This document shows positions 26,996 through 35,745 of a stretch of 64,000 bases of DNA, piece after piece. This stretch comes from Arhodomonas sp051195215 (GTDB taxonomy: Bacteria > Pseudomonadota > Gammaproteobacteria > Nitrococcales > Nitrococcaceae), in assembly GCF_051195215.1 (NCBI RefSeq), contig NZ_JBNAZM010000001.1:289212-353211 (forward strand), read 5' to 3'. The position numbers and the translations under genes were made by a program. The first letter of the stretch is position 1. Each line of letters opens with the position of its first letter. The notes beneath the pieces are model-generated. The model did no database searches. It had not been told where the DNA came from and worked only from the letters and a program-made list of their open reading frames with translations.

Positions 26996-27937
26996 ATGGA
27001 GCTTCCCAAGGCGATTCACCGGTTCCTGGCACGCCGCCGGGGCGATACCCGTGGCCGGGTGACCCTGCGTTATCGCCAGCTCTACATCCTGCCCACCGCC
27101 CAGGGCTGGCTCTTCGCGGTATTACTGTTCACGCTCTGGCTCGCGGCGACCAATTACCGGCTCAACCTCGGCTTCGCGCTCACGTTCCTGCTCACCGGCA
27201 TCGCCCTGGTGGCCATGCACCATTGCTATCGCAATCTCGCCGGAGTGACCGTGGTACCGGCCGACGCGTCACCGACATGGGCCGGGGAAACCGCGTACTT
27301 TCCGTTGTCGCTGGAGAATGCCGCGCGCAAGCGACGCGTCGCCATCGCCGCGGACGCCGGTCACGGCGTCGTCACCATCGACGTACTTCCGGACGACACC
27401 GCCGTGCTCCACGTGCCGGTGACCGCCGGACGCCGCGGGCGCCTGCACCCCGGCCGGGTTCGCATCGAAAGCCGCCAGCCGACAGGTTTGTTCCGGACGT
27501 GGAGCTGGCTGGAACCGGCGGTGGAAGCGGTGGTGTACCCGCGCCCGGAAGCGCCGGCACCGGCGCTTCCTGAGAATGCACCTGGCGCCGCGAGCGGCGT
27601 GCGCGGTACCGCCGCCGGCGATGACGATTTCCAGGGACTGCGCGGGTATCGTCCCGGCGACCCCGTGCAGCGCATTGCCTGGAAGGCCACGACCGCCGCG
27701 GAGCTCCAGGTGAAGGTCTTCGCCGGCAGCCCGGGCGCCGAACGCTGGCTCGACTGGCAGGCCACGGCCGGTCTCGGCACGGAAGCCCGTCTGCAGCGCC
27801 TTGCCGCCTGGGTGGAAACAGCCGACCGTAGCGGCGCCCGATACGGGCTGCGCCTGCCGACGGTGGTAATCCCCCCCGGCGAGGGGCCGGTGCACCGCCA
27901 CCGCTGTCTCGAAGCCCTGGCGGTGTTTCCGGCATGA
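26996..27937 (+). CDS. DUF58 domain protein, membrane anchored
   Basis: A 313-aa protein with two N-terminal transmembrane helices (about 35-75). A beta-rich region follows, then the DUF58 core GDDDFQGLRGYRPGDPVQRIAWKATTAAE (about 204-233), whose RxYxxGDxxxxIxW pattern defines the family. It starts one base after the moxR-type stop and overlaps the transglutaminase start by four bases (ATGA). No MIDAS-containing VWA protein accompanies it. Cell-envelope work is inferred from the operon only. Confidence 0.85.
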   Translation: MELPKAIHRFLARRRGDTRGRVTLRYRQLYILPTAQGWLFAVLLFTLWLAATNYRLNLGFALTFLLTGIALVAMHHCYRNLAGVTVVPADASPTWAGETAYFPLSLENAARKRRVAIAADAGHGVVTIDVLPDDTAVLHVPVTAGRRGRLHPGRVRIESRQPTGLFRTWSWLEPAVEAVVYPRPEAPAPALPENAPGAASGVRGTAAGDDDFQGLRGYRPGDPVQRIAWKATTAAELQVKVFAGSPGAERWLDWQATAGLGTEARLQRLAAWVETADRSGARYGLRLPTVVIPPGEGPVHRHRCLEALAVFPA

Positions 27938-29931
27938 GGGATACCAGGGCCGTTGATCGCCGCAGCCTGCTGTGGGCGCTGATAGTCGCGGCGGCGGTGC
28001 TGGCGCCGCACCTGCTGCGCTTGCCGCCGGCTCTCACCGCGGGGATTGCGCTGGTGCTGGCGTGGCGGCTTGCCGCTGGCTTCCGCGGCTTGCGCCTGCC
28101 CGGACGCTGGTTGCTCACGGCGCTGACCGCCGGCGGCGTCGCTCTCGTGTTCGGTCACTACGGCACTATCGTGGGCCCGGCAGCCGGTGTCGCGCTGCTC
28201 GCGCTCATGACCTCGCTCAAGCTGCTGGAGCTGCGTGGCCGCCGGGATCTGCGCGTCATCGTGTACCTGGCCTTCTTCCTCGTACTCACCCAGTTCATCT
28301 TCAGCCAGTCCCTGCTCATGGCCGCCTACCTGCTCATCGTGAGCTGGATGGGTGTTGCGCTGCTGGTCGCCGCCAACCGACCCACCGGCGAGGGGCTGAC
28401 GGCGGCCGACGGCCGCACGGCCGGATCTCTGATGCTGCAGGCGCTGCCCATCATGGCGATTCTGTTCGTGCTGTTCCCGCGTCTGCCCGGCCCCTTGTGG
28501 GCACTGCCAGAGCCCGAGGGCGCGGGGGTCACGGGGCTGAGCGACCGCATGTCCCCGGGTTCCATCAGTCAGCTCAGCGAGTCCGACGCGGTGGCGTTCC
28601 GCGTGCGATTCGACGATGAAGTGCCCCCGCGCGAGGCGCGCTACTGGCGTGGCCCGGTGCTGGACGCCTACGACGGCACGACCTGGACCCGGGGCGCCCG
28701 CGATGCGGAGCCCCCCCGGGTCAGCGTCTCGGGCACACCGGTGGATTACGAGCTCACCTTGAAGCCCCACGCCAAACGCTGGCTACTCGCCCTGGACCTG
28801 CCCGTGAACGTGGATGGCGCCGCCACCCGGACCGACGCCTACGAATACCTTGCCTCGACGCCGGTGCACGAGCTCCGTCGATACCAGGGGCGCTCCTATG
28901 GCGACTACCGGCTGCAACCGGATCTCTCCGGCGAGGCGCGACGCCGCTATACGTCACTGCCGGACCGCCAGCACCCTCGCGCGCGGGCACTCGCCCGGCG
29001 TCTGTCAAACGGCAGGACGCCGTCGGCGACCATTGACGCCACAATCGAGTGGCTGAGGGCGCGCGCCTTCGTCTACACGCTGCGCCCGGGAGCCATCGAA
29101 GGGGATACCGTAGACCGCTTCCTGTTCGAGACCCGGCGCGGCTTCTGCGAGCACTACGCCGGCGCGTTCGCCGTGCTCATGCGCGCGGCGGGAATCCCGG
29201 CGCGGGTGGTTACCGGCTACCTCGGAGGCGAGCGCAACCCGGGAACGGATTACTTCGTCGTGCGCCAGTCGGACGCTCACGCGTGGGTAGAGGTATGGAC
29301 CGGAGAAACCGGCTGGCAGCGGATCGACCCGACCGCCGCCGTCGCACCAGCCCGCGTGAGCGGTGGACTCGGCGCCGCCGTTCCCGAAAGCGACCCGGTT
29401 CCGTTGATGGCTCGTGGCACACCCGGTATGGCACGCGAGCTGCGCCTGCTCTGGGACCGGATGGACGCCATGTGGAACAACTGGGTACTCGCCTACGGGC
29501 CCCAGCTCCAACGCGACCTGCTCGGTAACCTGGGGCTGCGCGGAGCGTTGGAGATAGCGCTGGCGACGGCGGCGGCGCTCGCGGTGTCACTGCTCGTCCT
29601 CGCGGTGTGGACGCTGCGCCCGGGCCGCGCGATCGCCCGCGATCCGGTGCAGCGCGTCTGGCAACGCTACTGTCGTCGGCTGGCCGCCGTGGGGTTGGAG
29701 CCCGGACCGAGCGACGGCCCCCATACACTGCTCGCACGGGTTCGCCGCGACCGTCCCGACCTCGCCGACGCCGCCGCGGCCATCACGGATCTGTACGTAC
29801 GGCTGCGCTATCGCAGCGAGGGAGGAACGCCGGAACGGCGGGCGCTTCGGCGACAGGTCAGGCGCTTTCGTCCGCGTCGCCGGCGAATGCCTCGACGATG
29901 GCAGGGTCCGCGGCAACCGCCTCCAGCGTGA
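27934..29931 (+). CDS. tgpA: TgpA-like membrane transglutaminase (DUF3488 and transglutaminase core)
   Basis: A 665-aa protein with about six transmembrane helices in the first 185 residues (DUF3488), then a periplasmic transglutaminase-like domain, a further helix (about 530-555) and a cytosolic tail (DUF4129-like). The catalytic triad is C405 (RRGFCEHYA), H449 (SDAHAWVEVW) and D465 (RIDPTAA). TgpA of P. aeruginosa is similar and important for viability. The tail ends in a basic stretch RRQVRRFRPRRRRMPRRW. Its last 74 bases overlap the convergent Rrf2 gene. Confidence 0.88.
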   Translation: MRDTRAVDRRSLLWALIVAAAVLAPHLLRLPPALTAGIALVLAWRLAAGFRGLRLPGRWLLTALTAGGVALVFGHYGTIVGPAAGVALLALMTSLKLLELRGRRDLRVIVYLAFFLVLTQFIFSQSLLMAAYLLIVSWMGVALLVAANRPTGEGLTAADGRTAGSLMLQALPIMAILFVLFPRLPGPLWALPEPEGAGVTGLSDRMSPGSISQLSESDAVAFRVRFDDEVPPREARYWRGPVLDAYDGTTWTRGARDAEPPRVSVSGTPVDYELTLKPHAKRWLLALDLPVNVDGAATRTDAYEYLASTPVHELRRYQGRSYGDYRLQPDLSGEARRRYTSLPDRQHPRARALARRLSNGRTPSATIDATIEWLRARAFVYTLRPGAIEGDTVDRFLFETRRGFCEHYAGAFAVLMRAAGIPARVVTGYLGGERNPGTDYFVVRQSDAHAWVEVWTGETGWQRIDPTAAVAPARVSGGLGAAVPESDPVPLMARGTPGMARELRLLWDRMDAMWNNWVLAYGPQLQRDLLGNLGLRGALEIALATAAALAVSLLVLAVWTLRPGRAIARDPVQRVWQRYCRRLAAVGLEPGPSDGPHTLLARVRRDRPDLADAAAAITDLYVRLRYRSEGGTPERRALRRQVRRFRPRRRRMPRRWQGPRQPPPA

Positions 29932-30280
29932 TGCCATCCAGGAAGTCGTAGATGTGCCCCGAAAGCTCGCGCCAGAGGCCGTGGGTGAGGCAATGCTCGC
30001 CGCTTCCCTCCGGCTCGGCCTCCGGGTCGTCCACCGCCGCCACCACTTCGGCGATGCTGATCGCCCCCGGCGCCCGGGCCAGCCGGTAGCCGCCCCCCGG
30101 TCCGCGCATGCCGGCGACCAGCCCGGCTCGTCGCAGCGACGCGAACAGCTGTTCGAGATAGGACAGCGAGATGCCCTGGCTCTCGCCGATATCGGCCAGG
30201 GCGGTGGGAGTGTCACTCCCACGCAGCGCGAGCACCGCCATGGCGGTAACGGCGTAGCGCGCCTTGGTGGTGAGCTTCAT
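29858..30280 (-). CDS. Rrf2-family regulator, IscR-like but lacking two cluster cysteines
   Basis: A 140-aa winged-helix protein. The start MKLTTKARYAVTAMAVLAL and RRAGLVAGMRGPGGGYRLAR are strongly IscR-like. E. coli IscR binds a [2Fe-2S] cluster with Cys92, Cys98, Cys104 and His107. Here only the last Cys (C97) and the His (H100), in HCLTHGLW, remain; the region before them reads DDPEAEPEGSGEH. A standard IscR cluster is therefore unlikely. No isc or suf genes are next to it. It lies 39 bases downstream of the DUF1249 gene. Confidence 0.85.
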   Translation of the reverse strand: MKLTTKARYAVTAMAVLALRGSDTPTALADIGESQGISLSYLEQLFASLRRAGLVAGMRGPGGGYRLARAPGAISIAEVVAAVDDPEAEPEGSGEHCLTHGLWRELSGHIYDFLDGITLEAVAADPAIVEAFAGDADESA

Positions 30281-30319
30281 GGTGTCTCCGCGACTACTTC
30301 GTCAGTCCGCCGCGGTGGA

Positions 30320-30826
30320 TCAGCAACCGCTCCAGCGACGGGCCTCGGGCCGGCGCGCCACGGGCGCATCCCGCTCGGCGACGAACGCATGCCCTTCACC
30401 CAGACAATAGCGCAGCCAGCGGTTGAGGAAGCGGTTCGCCTCCCAGCGCCAGGTCAGCGTTCCAGGCCGTGGCGGCACCCGGCCGGCCCACTGCCGGAAC
30501 CCCGACAGCCGTGACTCCGGCAGCACCTCGGCGACCCGGGCATCGTGGTACACCCGCACCTTCAGGTCCGGCGCGCGCTCGGACTCGTCGCCGGCGTCGA
30601 ACCAGTGGGTCAGCAGCACGCTGGTCGTGTAGGCACAGCGCTCGAGCACCCGCAGGTGAAGGTCGGGGGTACCGGGCACCCGCGAAACGACACAGTCCCC
30701 ATTGCGATCCGGCTCCGGCAGCAGCCGCCGCATGAAGATGTAGTTGTTCTCATAGAGCTCCATGAGCGCCGCGAAGCTGCGGTCCGCCCCGGTCTCCAGA
30801 GGATTGTGCGTCGTCTCGAAGATCAT
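30320..30826 (-). CDS. DUF1249 family protein (YqiB-like)
   Basis: A 168-aa cytosolic protein. It aligns by eye with E. coli YqiB: LMELYENNYIFMRRLLPE, RVLERCAYTTSVLLTHW, VRVYHDARVAEVLPES and NRFLNRWLRYCLGEGHA appear in the same order. The ATG at 30826 is the best fit; the open frame upstream runs into ppsR. The biochemical role of this family is unknown. It is probably co-transcribed with the Rrf2 gene downstream. Confidence 0.75.
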   Translation of the reverse strand: MIFETTHNPLETGADRSFAALMELYENNYIFMRRLLPEPDRNGDCVVSRVPGTPDLHLRVLERCAYTTSVLLTHWFDAGDESERAPDLKVRVYHDARVAEVLPESRLSGFRQWAGRVPPRPGTLTWRWEANRFLNRWLRYCLGEGHAFVAERDAPVARRPEARRWSGC

Positions 30827-30929
30827 GCGGCGGATAGTATCACAGCGCCCCGCCTCGGCAGAGAGGCGCTCGACGAAGGTGTCGACCGGACCGCAGACCA
30901 ATGGTCTATGTGGCAAGCCACGATATTTT

Positions 30930-31751
30930 TTAATACAGTCGCCGTCGCAGTTGCCGGGTGTGAATGATCGTCGTGGCGATCTCCTCGATGGACATGATCG
31001 TGGTCTCGGCCACGGGCAGTTTTTCACGCTGAAAGAGTCCTTCGGCACGCGCGACTTCGTACTGACACTGGCGCAGCGAGGCGTATCGGCTGTCGGGCCG
31101 GCGTTCGGCACGAATGCGCGAGAGCCGCTCCGGACGGATGGTCAGGGCATAGAGCTTGCGGCGATGCGGGCGGAGTATGGACGGCAGGCGTCCGCCGAGG
31201 AGGTCCTCCTCGGTAAGGGGATAGTTGGCGGCATAGATGCCGTACTGCAGGGCGAGATAGATACAGGTCGGCGTCTTGCCCGAGCGCGAGACGCCCACGA
31301 GAATGACATCGGCCTGGTCGTACTGGCGAACCACCGCACCGTCGTCGTGTGACAACGCGTAATTCATGGCATCGATGCGTACGTCGTACAGACGGTTGTC
31401 GACCATGCCGTGGGAACGCCCGATAGTGTGGCTGGAGCGCTCGCCGAGCTCATCCTCCAGGGGGGCGATGAAGGTGTCGAAGAAGTCGAACAGAAGCGCG
31501 TCCGCCTGGTGAATCCGGTCACGGAGGTCGGCATCGATCACGGTAGTGAATACGATAGAGCGCGCACCGTTTTGCCGGTTCGCCTCTTCGACGCGCTGAA
31601 CGGCGGCCTCGGCGCGTTCCAGGCTGTCGACGAACGGCAGTGTGACCTGGTCGAAGTCGGTGCTGAACTGCGTAAGAAGGCTGTGACCGAGCGTCTCGGC
31701 GGTTATGCCGGTGCGGTCGGAGATGAAGAAGACCGTGCGTTTTCCTGTCAT
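30930..31751 (-). CDS. ppsR: PEP synthase regulatory kinase/pyrophosphorylase
   Basis: A 273-aa bifunctional regulator (DUF299/YdiA) that inactivates PEP synthase by ADP-dependent phosphorylation of a threonine near the catalytic His and reactivates it by phosphorolysis. The N-terminus RTVFFISDRTGITAETLG and the P-loop GVSRSGKT (153-160) are diagnostic. It diverges from ppsA, its expected target, across 192 bases. Confidence 0.95.
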   Translation of the reverse strand: MTGKRTVFFISDRTGITAETLGHSLLTQFSTDFDQVTLPFVDSLERAEAAVQRVEEANRQNGARSIVFTTVIDADLRDRIHQADALLFDFFDTFIAPLEDELGERSSHTIGRSHGMVDNRLYDVRIDAMNYALSHDDGAVVRQYDQADVILVGVSRSGKTPTCIYLALQYGIYAANYPLTEEDLLGGRLPSILRPHRRKLYALTIRPERLSRIRAERRPDSRYASLRQCQYEVARAEGLFQREKLPVAETTIMSIEEIATTIIHTRQLRRRLY

Positions 31752-31943
31752 CCTCGCCTCGCGGGGTTCGGGGAAAGTGGACTACAACGATAAAGAGGGC
31801 CCGGCCCGAGCGGAAGGCCGTCACGAGCCGCAATCGGCGGCGACGGGCATCAGCACGGGCACAGGCCGCAGGGGAACGGGTGCAAGCGCCCGTCGCTATC
31901 CATTTTCGTATGCAGCTGCGTTGACAATCTGGGAGGCAGTAAA

Positions 31944-34328
31944 TTGACCGAGTACGTTGTCTGGTTCGAGTCCCTCGGCATGGGAGACGTCGACCGCGTC
32001 GGCGGTAAGAACGCATCCCTCGGGGAGATGATCAGCCACCTCGCCGCAGCGGGCGTACAGGTGCCGGGAGGCTTTGCCACCACCGCTCGCGCCTATTGGG
32101 ACTTCCTCGACCAGAGCGGGCTACGCGAGCGCATCAACGCCGAGCTCGACGGCCTGGACGTGGACGATGTGGAACGCCTCGCCGAGGTCGGGGCGCGTAT
32201 CCGGCAGATGATCGTCGACACGCCCTTCCCCGAAGCGCTCGCCGACGAGATCACCACCGCCTACCGCGAGCTCGAGCAGCGCGTGGGCAAGGCGGAGATG
32301 TCCGTGGCCGTGCGCTCGTCCGCTACCGCCGAGGACCTGCCGGACGCCTCCTTCGCCGGCCAGCAGGAGACCTTCCTCAACGTTCGCGGCCTGGACAACG
32401 TCCTCGTCGCCATCAAGGACGTGTTCGCCTCGCTATTCAACGACCGCGCCATCTCCTACCGCGTCCACAAGGGCTTTGCCCACGAGCAGGTCGCGCTGTC
32501 GGCGGGCATTCAGCAGATGGTGCGCTCCGATCGTGGCGCGGCGGGCGTGATGTTCACCATGGACACCGAGTCGGGTTTCCGCGAGGTGGTGTTCATTACG
32601 TCCTCCTACGGCCTCGGCGAGACCGTGGTGCAGGGCTCGGTGAACCCGGACGAGTTCTACGTGCACAAGCCCACCCTCGATGCCGGGCGCCCGGCGATTC
32701 TGCGCCGCATCCTCGGGGGCAAGGCCATCAAGATGGTCTACAGCGATGAAGCCGGGCACGGCAAGTCGGTCCAGACCGTGGAAGTCGACGACGCCGACCG
32801 CAACCGCTATTCCCTCACCGACGAGGACGTGGAGAGTCTCGCGCGCCAGGCGCTCATCATCGAAAAGCACTACGGCCGTCCCATGGACATCGAGTGGGGC
32901 AAGGACGGCGAGACCGGCCGCCTGTATATCCTCCAGGCACGCCCGGAAACGGTGAAAAGCCGGGACGGCAGCCAGGTGCTGCAGCGCTATCATCTCAAGG
33001 AGCGCGGGCGGGTGATCACCACCGGCCGTGCCATCGGCCAGCGCATCGGCGCCGGGCGCGCCCGGGTGGTGGACAGCATCGACGACATGCACCGGGTCGA
33101 GGCCGGCGACGTGCTCATCACCGACATGACGGACCCGGACTGGGAACCGATCATGAAACGCGCCGCCGCCATCGTCACCAACCGCGGCGGGCGCACCTGC
33201 CACGCGGCGATCATCGCCCGCGAGCTGGGCATTCCCGCGGTCGTGGGCGCCGGCGACGCCACCGAGTCCATCACCGACGCCCAGGACGTCACCGTCTCCT
33301 GCGCCGAGGGCGATACCGGTTACATCTACGAGGGCAAGCGCGACTTCGAGGTCAAGGAAATCAGCCTCACCGACATGCCGGAGCTGCCGTTCAAGATCAT
33401 GATGAACGTCGGCAACCCGGATCGCGCCTTCGACTTCGCCCATCTGCCCAATGCCGGCATCGGCCTCGCGCGGCTGGAATTCATCATCAACCGCATGATC
33501 GGCATCCACCCGCGCGCGCTGCTGGAGTTCGACCAGCAGACACCGGACATGCAGGGCGTCATCCGCAACCAGATGAGCGGCTACGACGACCCGGTGCAGT
33601 TCTACATCGACAAGCTCGCCGAGGGTATATCGACGCTCGCCGCCGCGTTCTACGACAAGCCGGTCATCGTTCGCCTGTCGGACTTCAAGTCCAACGAGTA
33701 CGCCAACCTCATCGCCGGCACGCAGTACGAGCCCGACGAGGAGAACCCGATGATCGGGTTCCGGGGCGCCTCGCGCTACATCTCCGAGGACTTCCGCCCC
33801 TGCTTCGAGCTCGAGTGCAAGGCGCTTAAGAAAGTGCGCGACGAGATGGGGCTCGACAACGTCTGGATCATGGTGCCGTTCGTGCGCACCGTTGACGAAG
33901 GCCGGCAGGTCGTGCAGCTGCTCGAGGACAACGGCCTGAAGAAGGGCGAGAACGGCCTCAAGATCATCATGATGTGCGAGGTGCCCTCCAACGCCGTGCT
34001 CGCCGACGAGTTCCTCGAAGTCTTCGACGGCTACTCCATCGGCTCCAACGACCTCACCCAGCTTACCCTGGGCCTCGACCGGGATTCGGGCCTCGTGGCC
34101 GAGCGCTTCGACGAGCGCGACCCGGCGGTCAAAGCGATGCTGCACATGGCCATCCAGGCGGCCCGGAACAAGGGCAAGTACGTGGGCATCTGCGGCCAGG
34201 GGCCGTCGGACCACCCCGATCTCGCCCGCTGGCTCATGGACGAGGGCATCGAGAGCGTCTCGCTGAACCCGGACACGGTGGTCGAGACGTGGCTCTTCCT
34301 CGCGGGCGAGGAAGCCCCGGCGGACTGA
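31944..34328 (+). CDS. ppsA: Phosphoenolpyruvate synthase
   Basis: A 794-aa enzyme converting pyruvate, ATP and water to PEP, AMP and phosphate for gluconeogenesis. The phosphohistidine site is GGRTCHAAIIARELGIPAVVG with His420; Thr418 is the likely PpsR target. The N-terminal ATP-grasp domain (VGGKNASLGEM) and the C-terminal PEP-binding barrel (IGSNDLTQLTLGLDRDSG) are complete. Translation starts at TTG, supported by GGAGG at 31932-31936 with a 7-base spacer and by the conserved start TEYVVWFESLGMGDVDRVGG. A strong terminator follows. Confidence 0.95.
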   Translation: MTEYVVWFESLGMGDVDRVGGKNASLGEMISHLAAAGVQVPGGFATTARAYWDFLDQSGLRERINAELDGLDVDDVERLAEVGARIRQMIVDTPFPEALADEITTAYRELEQRVGKAEMSVAVRSSATAEDLPDASFAGQQETFLNVRGLDNVLVAIKDVFASLFNDRAISYRVHKGFAHEQVALSAGIQQMVRSDRGAAGVMFTMDTESGFREVVFITSSYGLGETVVQGSVNPDEFYVHKPTLDAGRPAILRRILGGKAIKMVYSDEAGHGKSVQTVEVDDADRNRYSLTDEDVESLARQALIIEKHYGRPMDIEWGKDGETGRLYILQARPETVKSRDGSQVLQRYHLKERGRVITTGRAIGQRIGAGRARVVDSIDDMHRVEAGDVLITDMTDPDWEPIMKRAAAIVTNRGGRTCHAAIIARELGIPAVVGAGDATESITDAQDVTVSCAEGDTGYIYEGKRDFEVKEISLTDMPELPFKIMMNVGNPDRAFDFAHLPNAGIGLARLEFIINRMIGIHPRALLEFDQQTPDMQGVIRNQMSGYDDPVQFYIDKLAEGISTLAAAFYDKPVIVRLSDFKSNEYANLIAGTQYEPDEENPMIGFRGASRYISEDFRPCFELECKALKKVRDEMGLDNVWIMVPFVRTVDEGRQVVQLLEDNGLKKGENGLKIIMMCEVPSNAVLADEFLEVFDGYSIGSNDLTQLTLGLDRDSGLVAERFDERDPAVKAMLHMAIQAARNKGKYVGICGQGPSDHPDLARWLMDEGIESVSLNPDTVVETWLFLAGEEAPAD

Positions 34329-34345
34329 GCCCCGGGAACAGCAGG

Positions 34346-34380
34346 AAAGCGGCGCTGGCCTGACGGATCAGCGCCGCTTT
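34346..34380 (+). terminator. Rho-independent terminator-like hairpin of ppsA
   Basis: AAAGCGGCGCTG (34346-34357) pairs perfectly over 12 bases with CAGCGCCGCTTT (34369-34380). The 3' arm ends in TTT and the 5' arm starts with AAA, so it can work in both directions between ppsA and the convergent gluconolactonase-like gene. Confidence 0.75.
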
Positions 34381-34433
34381 CGTTATCGAGCCCTGCTCAC
34401 CACGACGCCTACCGCCATGGCTCACCGGGACCG

Positions 34434-35582
34434 CTAGGCGATATGCGCACCGCGGGTGTTGACGTAGACCGCGTAGAGTGACTGGCTGGCGGTCATGAAC
34501 AACCGGTTACGCTTGGCGCCGCCGAAGCAGAGGTTGGCGCAGATCTCCGGCAACCGGATCTGTCCGATGCGCGCCCCGTCCGGGGCGAAGATATGCACGC
34601 CATCGTAACCCTCACCGACCCAGCCGGCGCTGGACCAGATATTGCCATCCTCGTCCGCACGTATGCCGTCAGCCACACCGGAACGGCCATCGAGCTCCAT
34701 ATCGGCGAAAGTGCGCGGATTGTTCAGGCGAGCGCCGTCCACGTCGAACTGCCATATGATATTCCTGGCTTCCGGGTAGTGGGACGTGCCCGAATCCGCC
34801 ACGTAGAGCGTCTTGTAATCGGGCGAGAAGCACAACCCGTTCGGCTTGAAAGGCTCGTCGGCGACCTTGGCCACCTTGCCGCTGTTTGGATCGATTCGAT
34901 AGATCGCCTCCTTTTGAAACGGCTGCACGGAATCGGTATCGACCTTGTGCCCTTCGTAGGCGACGAGACTGCCGTAGCCCGGATCCGTGAACCAGATTGC
35001 GCCGTCCGGGTGCACCACCACGTCGTTCGGCGCGTTCAGTGACTGTCCGTCGAAGCGATCGGCCAGAACGGTCGTGCTGCCGTCGTGCTCATAGCGCACC
35101 ACCCGACGGGCCGCGTGCTCACAGGCGATCTGGCGTCCCTGATAGTCGAAAGTGTTGCCGTTGCTGTTACCGGACGGAGAACGGAAACGCCGGCCGATGT
35201 GGCCGTCTTCCTCCAGCAGGCGCAGTTGCTCGTTATTGGGGATGTCGCTCCAGACCAGGTACCGTCCAACCGCGTTCCAGGCGGGTCCCTCGGCCCAGAG
35301 GTTTCCATGGTAGATACGCTGAATCGACGCGTTGCCGAGCTTCGCCTCGAAGCGCTCGTCCAACGCCACGATGTCGGGGTCGGGATATCGTACCGGCGCG
35401 GCGTCGGGGCCGAAATTGCGCGCAAACGCCGTGCCCTGCATGCCGGTCACGGCCGCCATGCCCGCGGCGGCCTTCAGGAAGGTTCGCCGGTCGATACCGG
35501 CACGCCCACCGTCTTCCGTTCTCCCTGTAGGGTCGCCGCCATTCGCGAGATCCGCGGCCCCACGTCCCTGAACGTGTCGCAT
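34434..35582 (-). CDS. Tat-exported SMP-30/gluconolactonase-family protein
   Basis: A 382-aa protein with a twin-arginine signal, DRRTFLKAAAGMAAVTG at residues 31-47, cleaved near the AFA at 52-54. A six-bladed propeller follows: WAEGPAWNAVGRYLVWSDIP holds the first metal-binding Glu, and LNAPNDVVVHPDGAIWFTDP and PNGLCFSPDYKTLYVADSG the Asn and Asp ligands. The family hydrolyses lactones such as gluconolactone in the presence of Ca2+ or Zn2+. GGAGGAG precedes the ATG. It lies 163 bases beyond nirN on the same strand, but a role in denitrification is not evident. Confidence 0.85.
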   Translation of the reverse strand: MRHVQGRGAADLANGGDPTGRTEDGGRAGIDRRTFLKAAAGMAAVTGMQGTAFARNFGPDAAPVRYPDPDIVALDERFEAKLGNASIQRIYHGNLWAEGPAWNAVGRYLVWSDIPNNEQLRLLEEDGHIGRRFRSPSGNSNGNTFDYQGRQIACEHAARRVVRYEHDGSTTVLADRFDGQSLNAPNDVVVHPDGAIWFTDPGYGSLVAYEGHKVDTDSVQPFQKEAIYRIDPNSGKVAKVADEPFKPNGLCFSPDYKTLYVADSGTSHYPEARNIIWQFDVDGARLNNPRTFADMELDGRSGVADGIRADEDGNIWSSAGWVGEGYDGVHIFAPDGARIGQIRLPEICANLCFGGAKRNRLFMTASQSLYAVYVNTRGAHIA

Positions 35583-35745
35583 GGCTCCTCCTCGATTGTC
35601 CGAAAGTACATTCTGGTTCTATCGCGCGGGCCGCGCCCCGCAGAGGGACTGCCCGCACGGTGGCATCCTACCCTTACGCAGCGGCAACCCGCCACCCTGC
35701 ACCGCCAGGCACAGTCGATACGGGGGCACGTCGCAACTGCGGTGG

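Noticed and set aside
31921..31926. TTGACA near ppsA as a -35 box.
   Set aside because: It is only about 20 bases before the TTG start codon, so no -10 or leader fits.
31962..31975. GGTTCGAGTCC, similar to a tRNA T-loop.
   Set aside because: It encodes WFESLG at the start of PpsA and there is no acceptor or anticodon stem around it.
32433..34214. A 593-codon open frame on the minus strand opposite ppsA.
   Set aside because: It is antisense to a complete, conserved PEP synthase and its His- and Val-rich peptide shows no recognisable family; high GC keeps such frames open.
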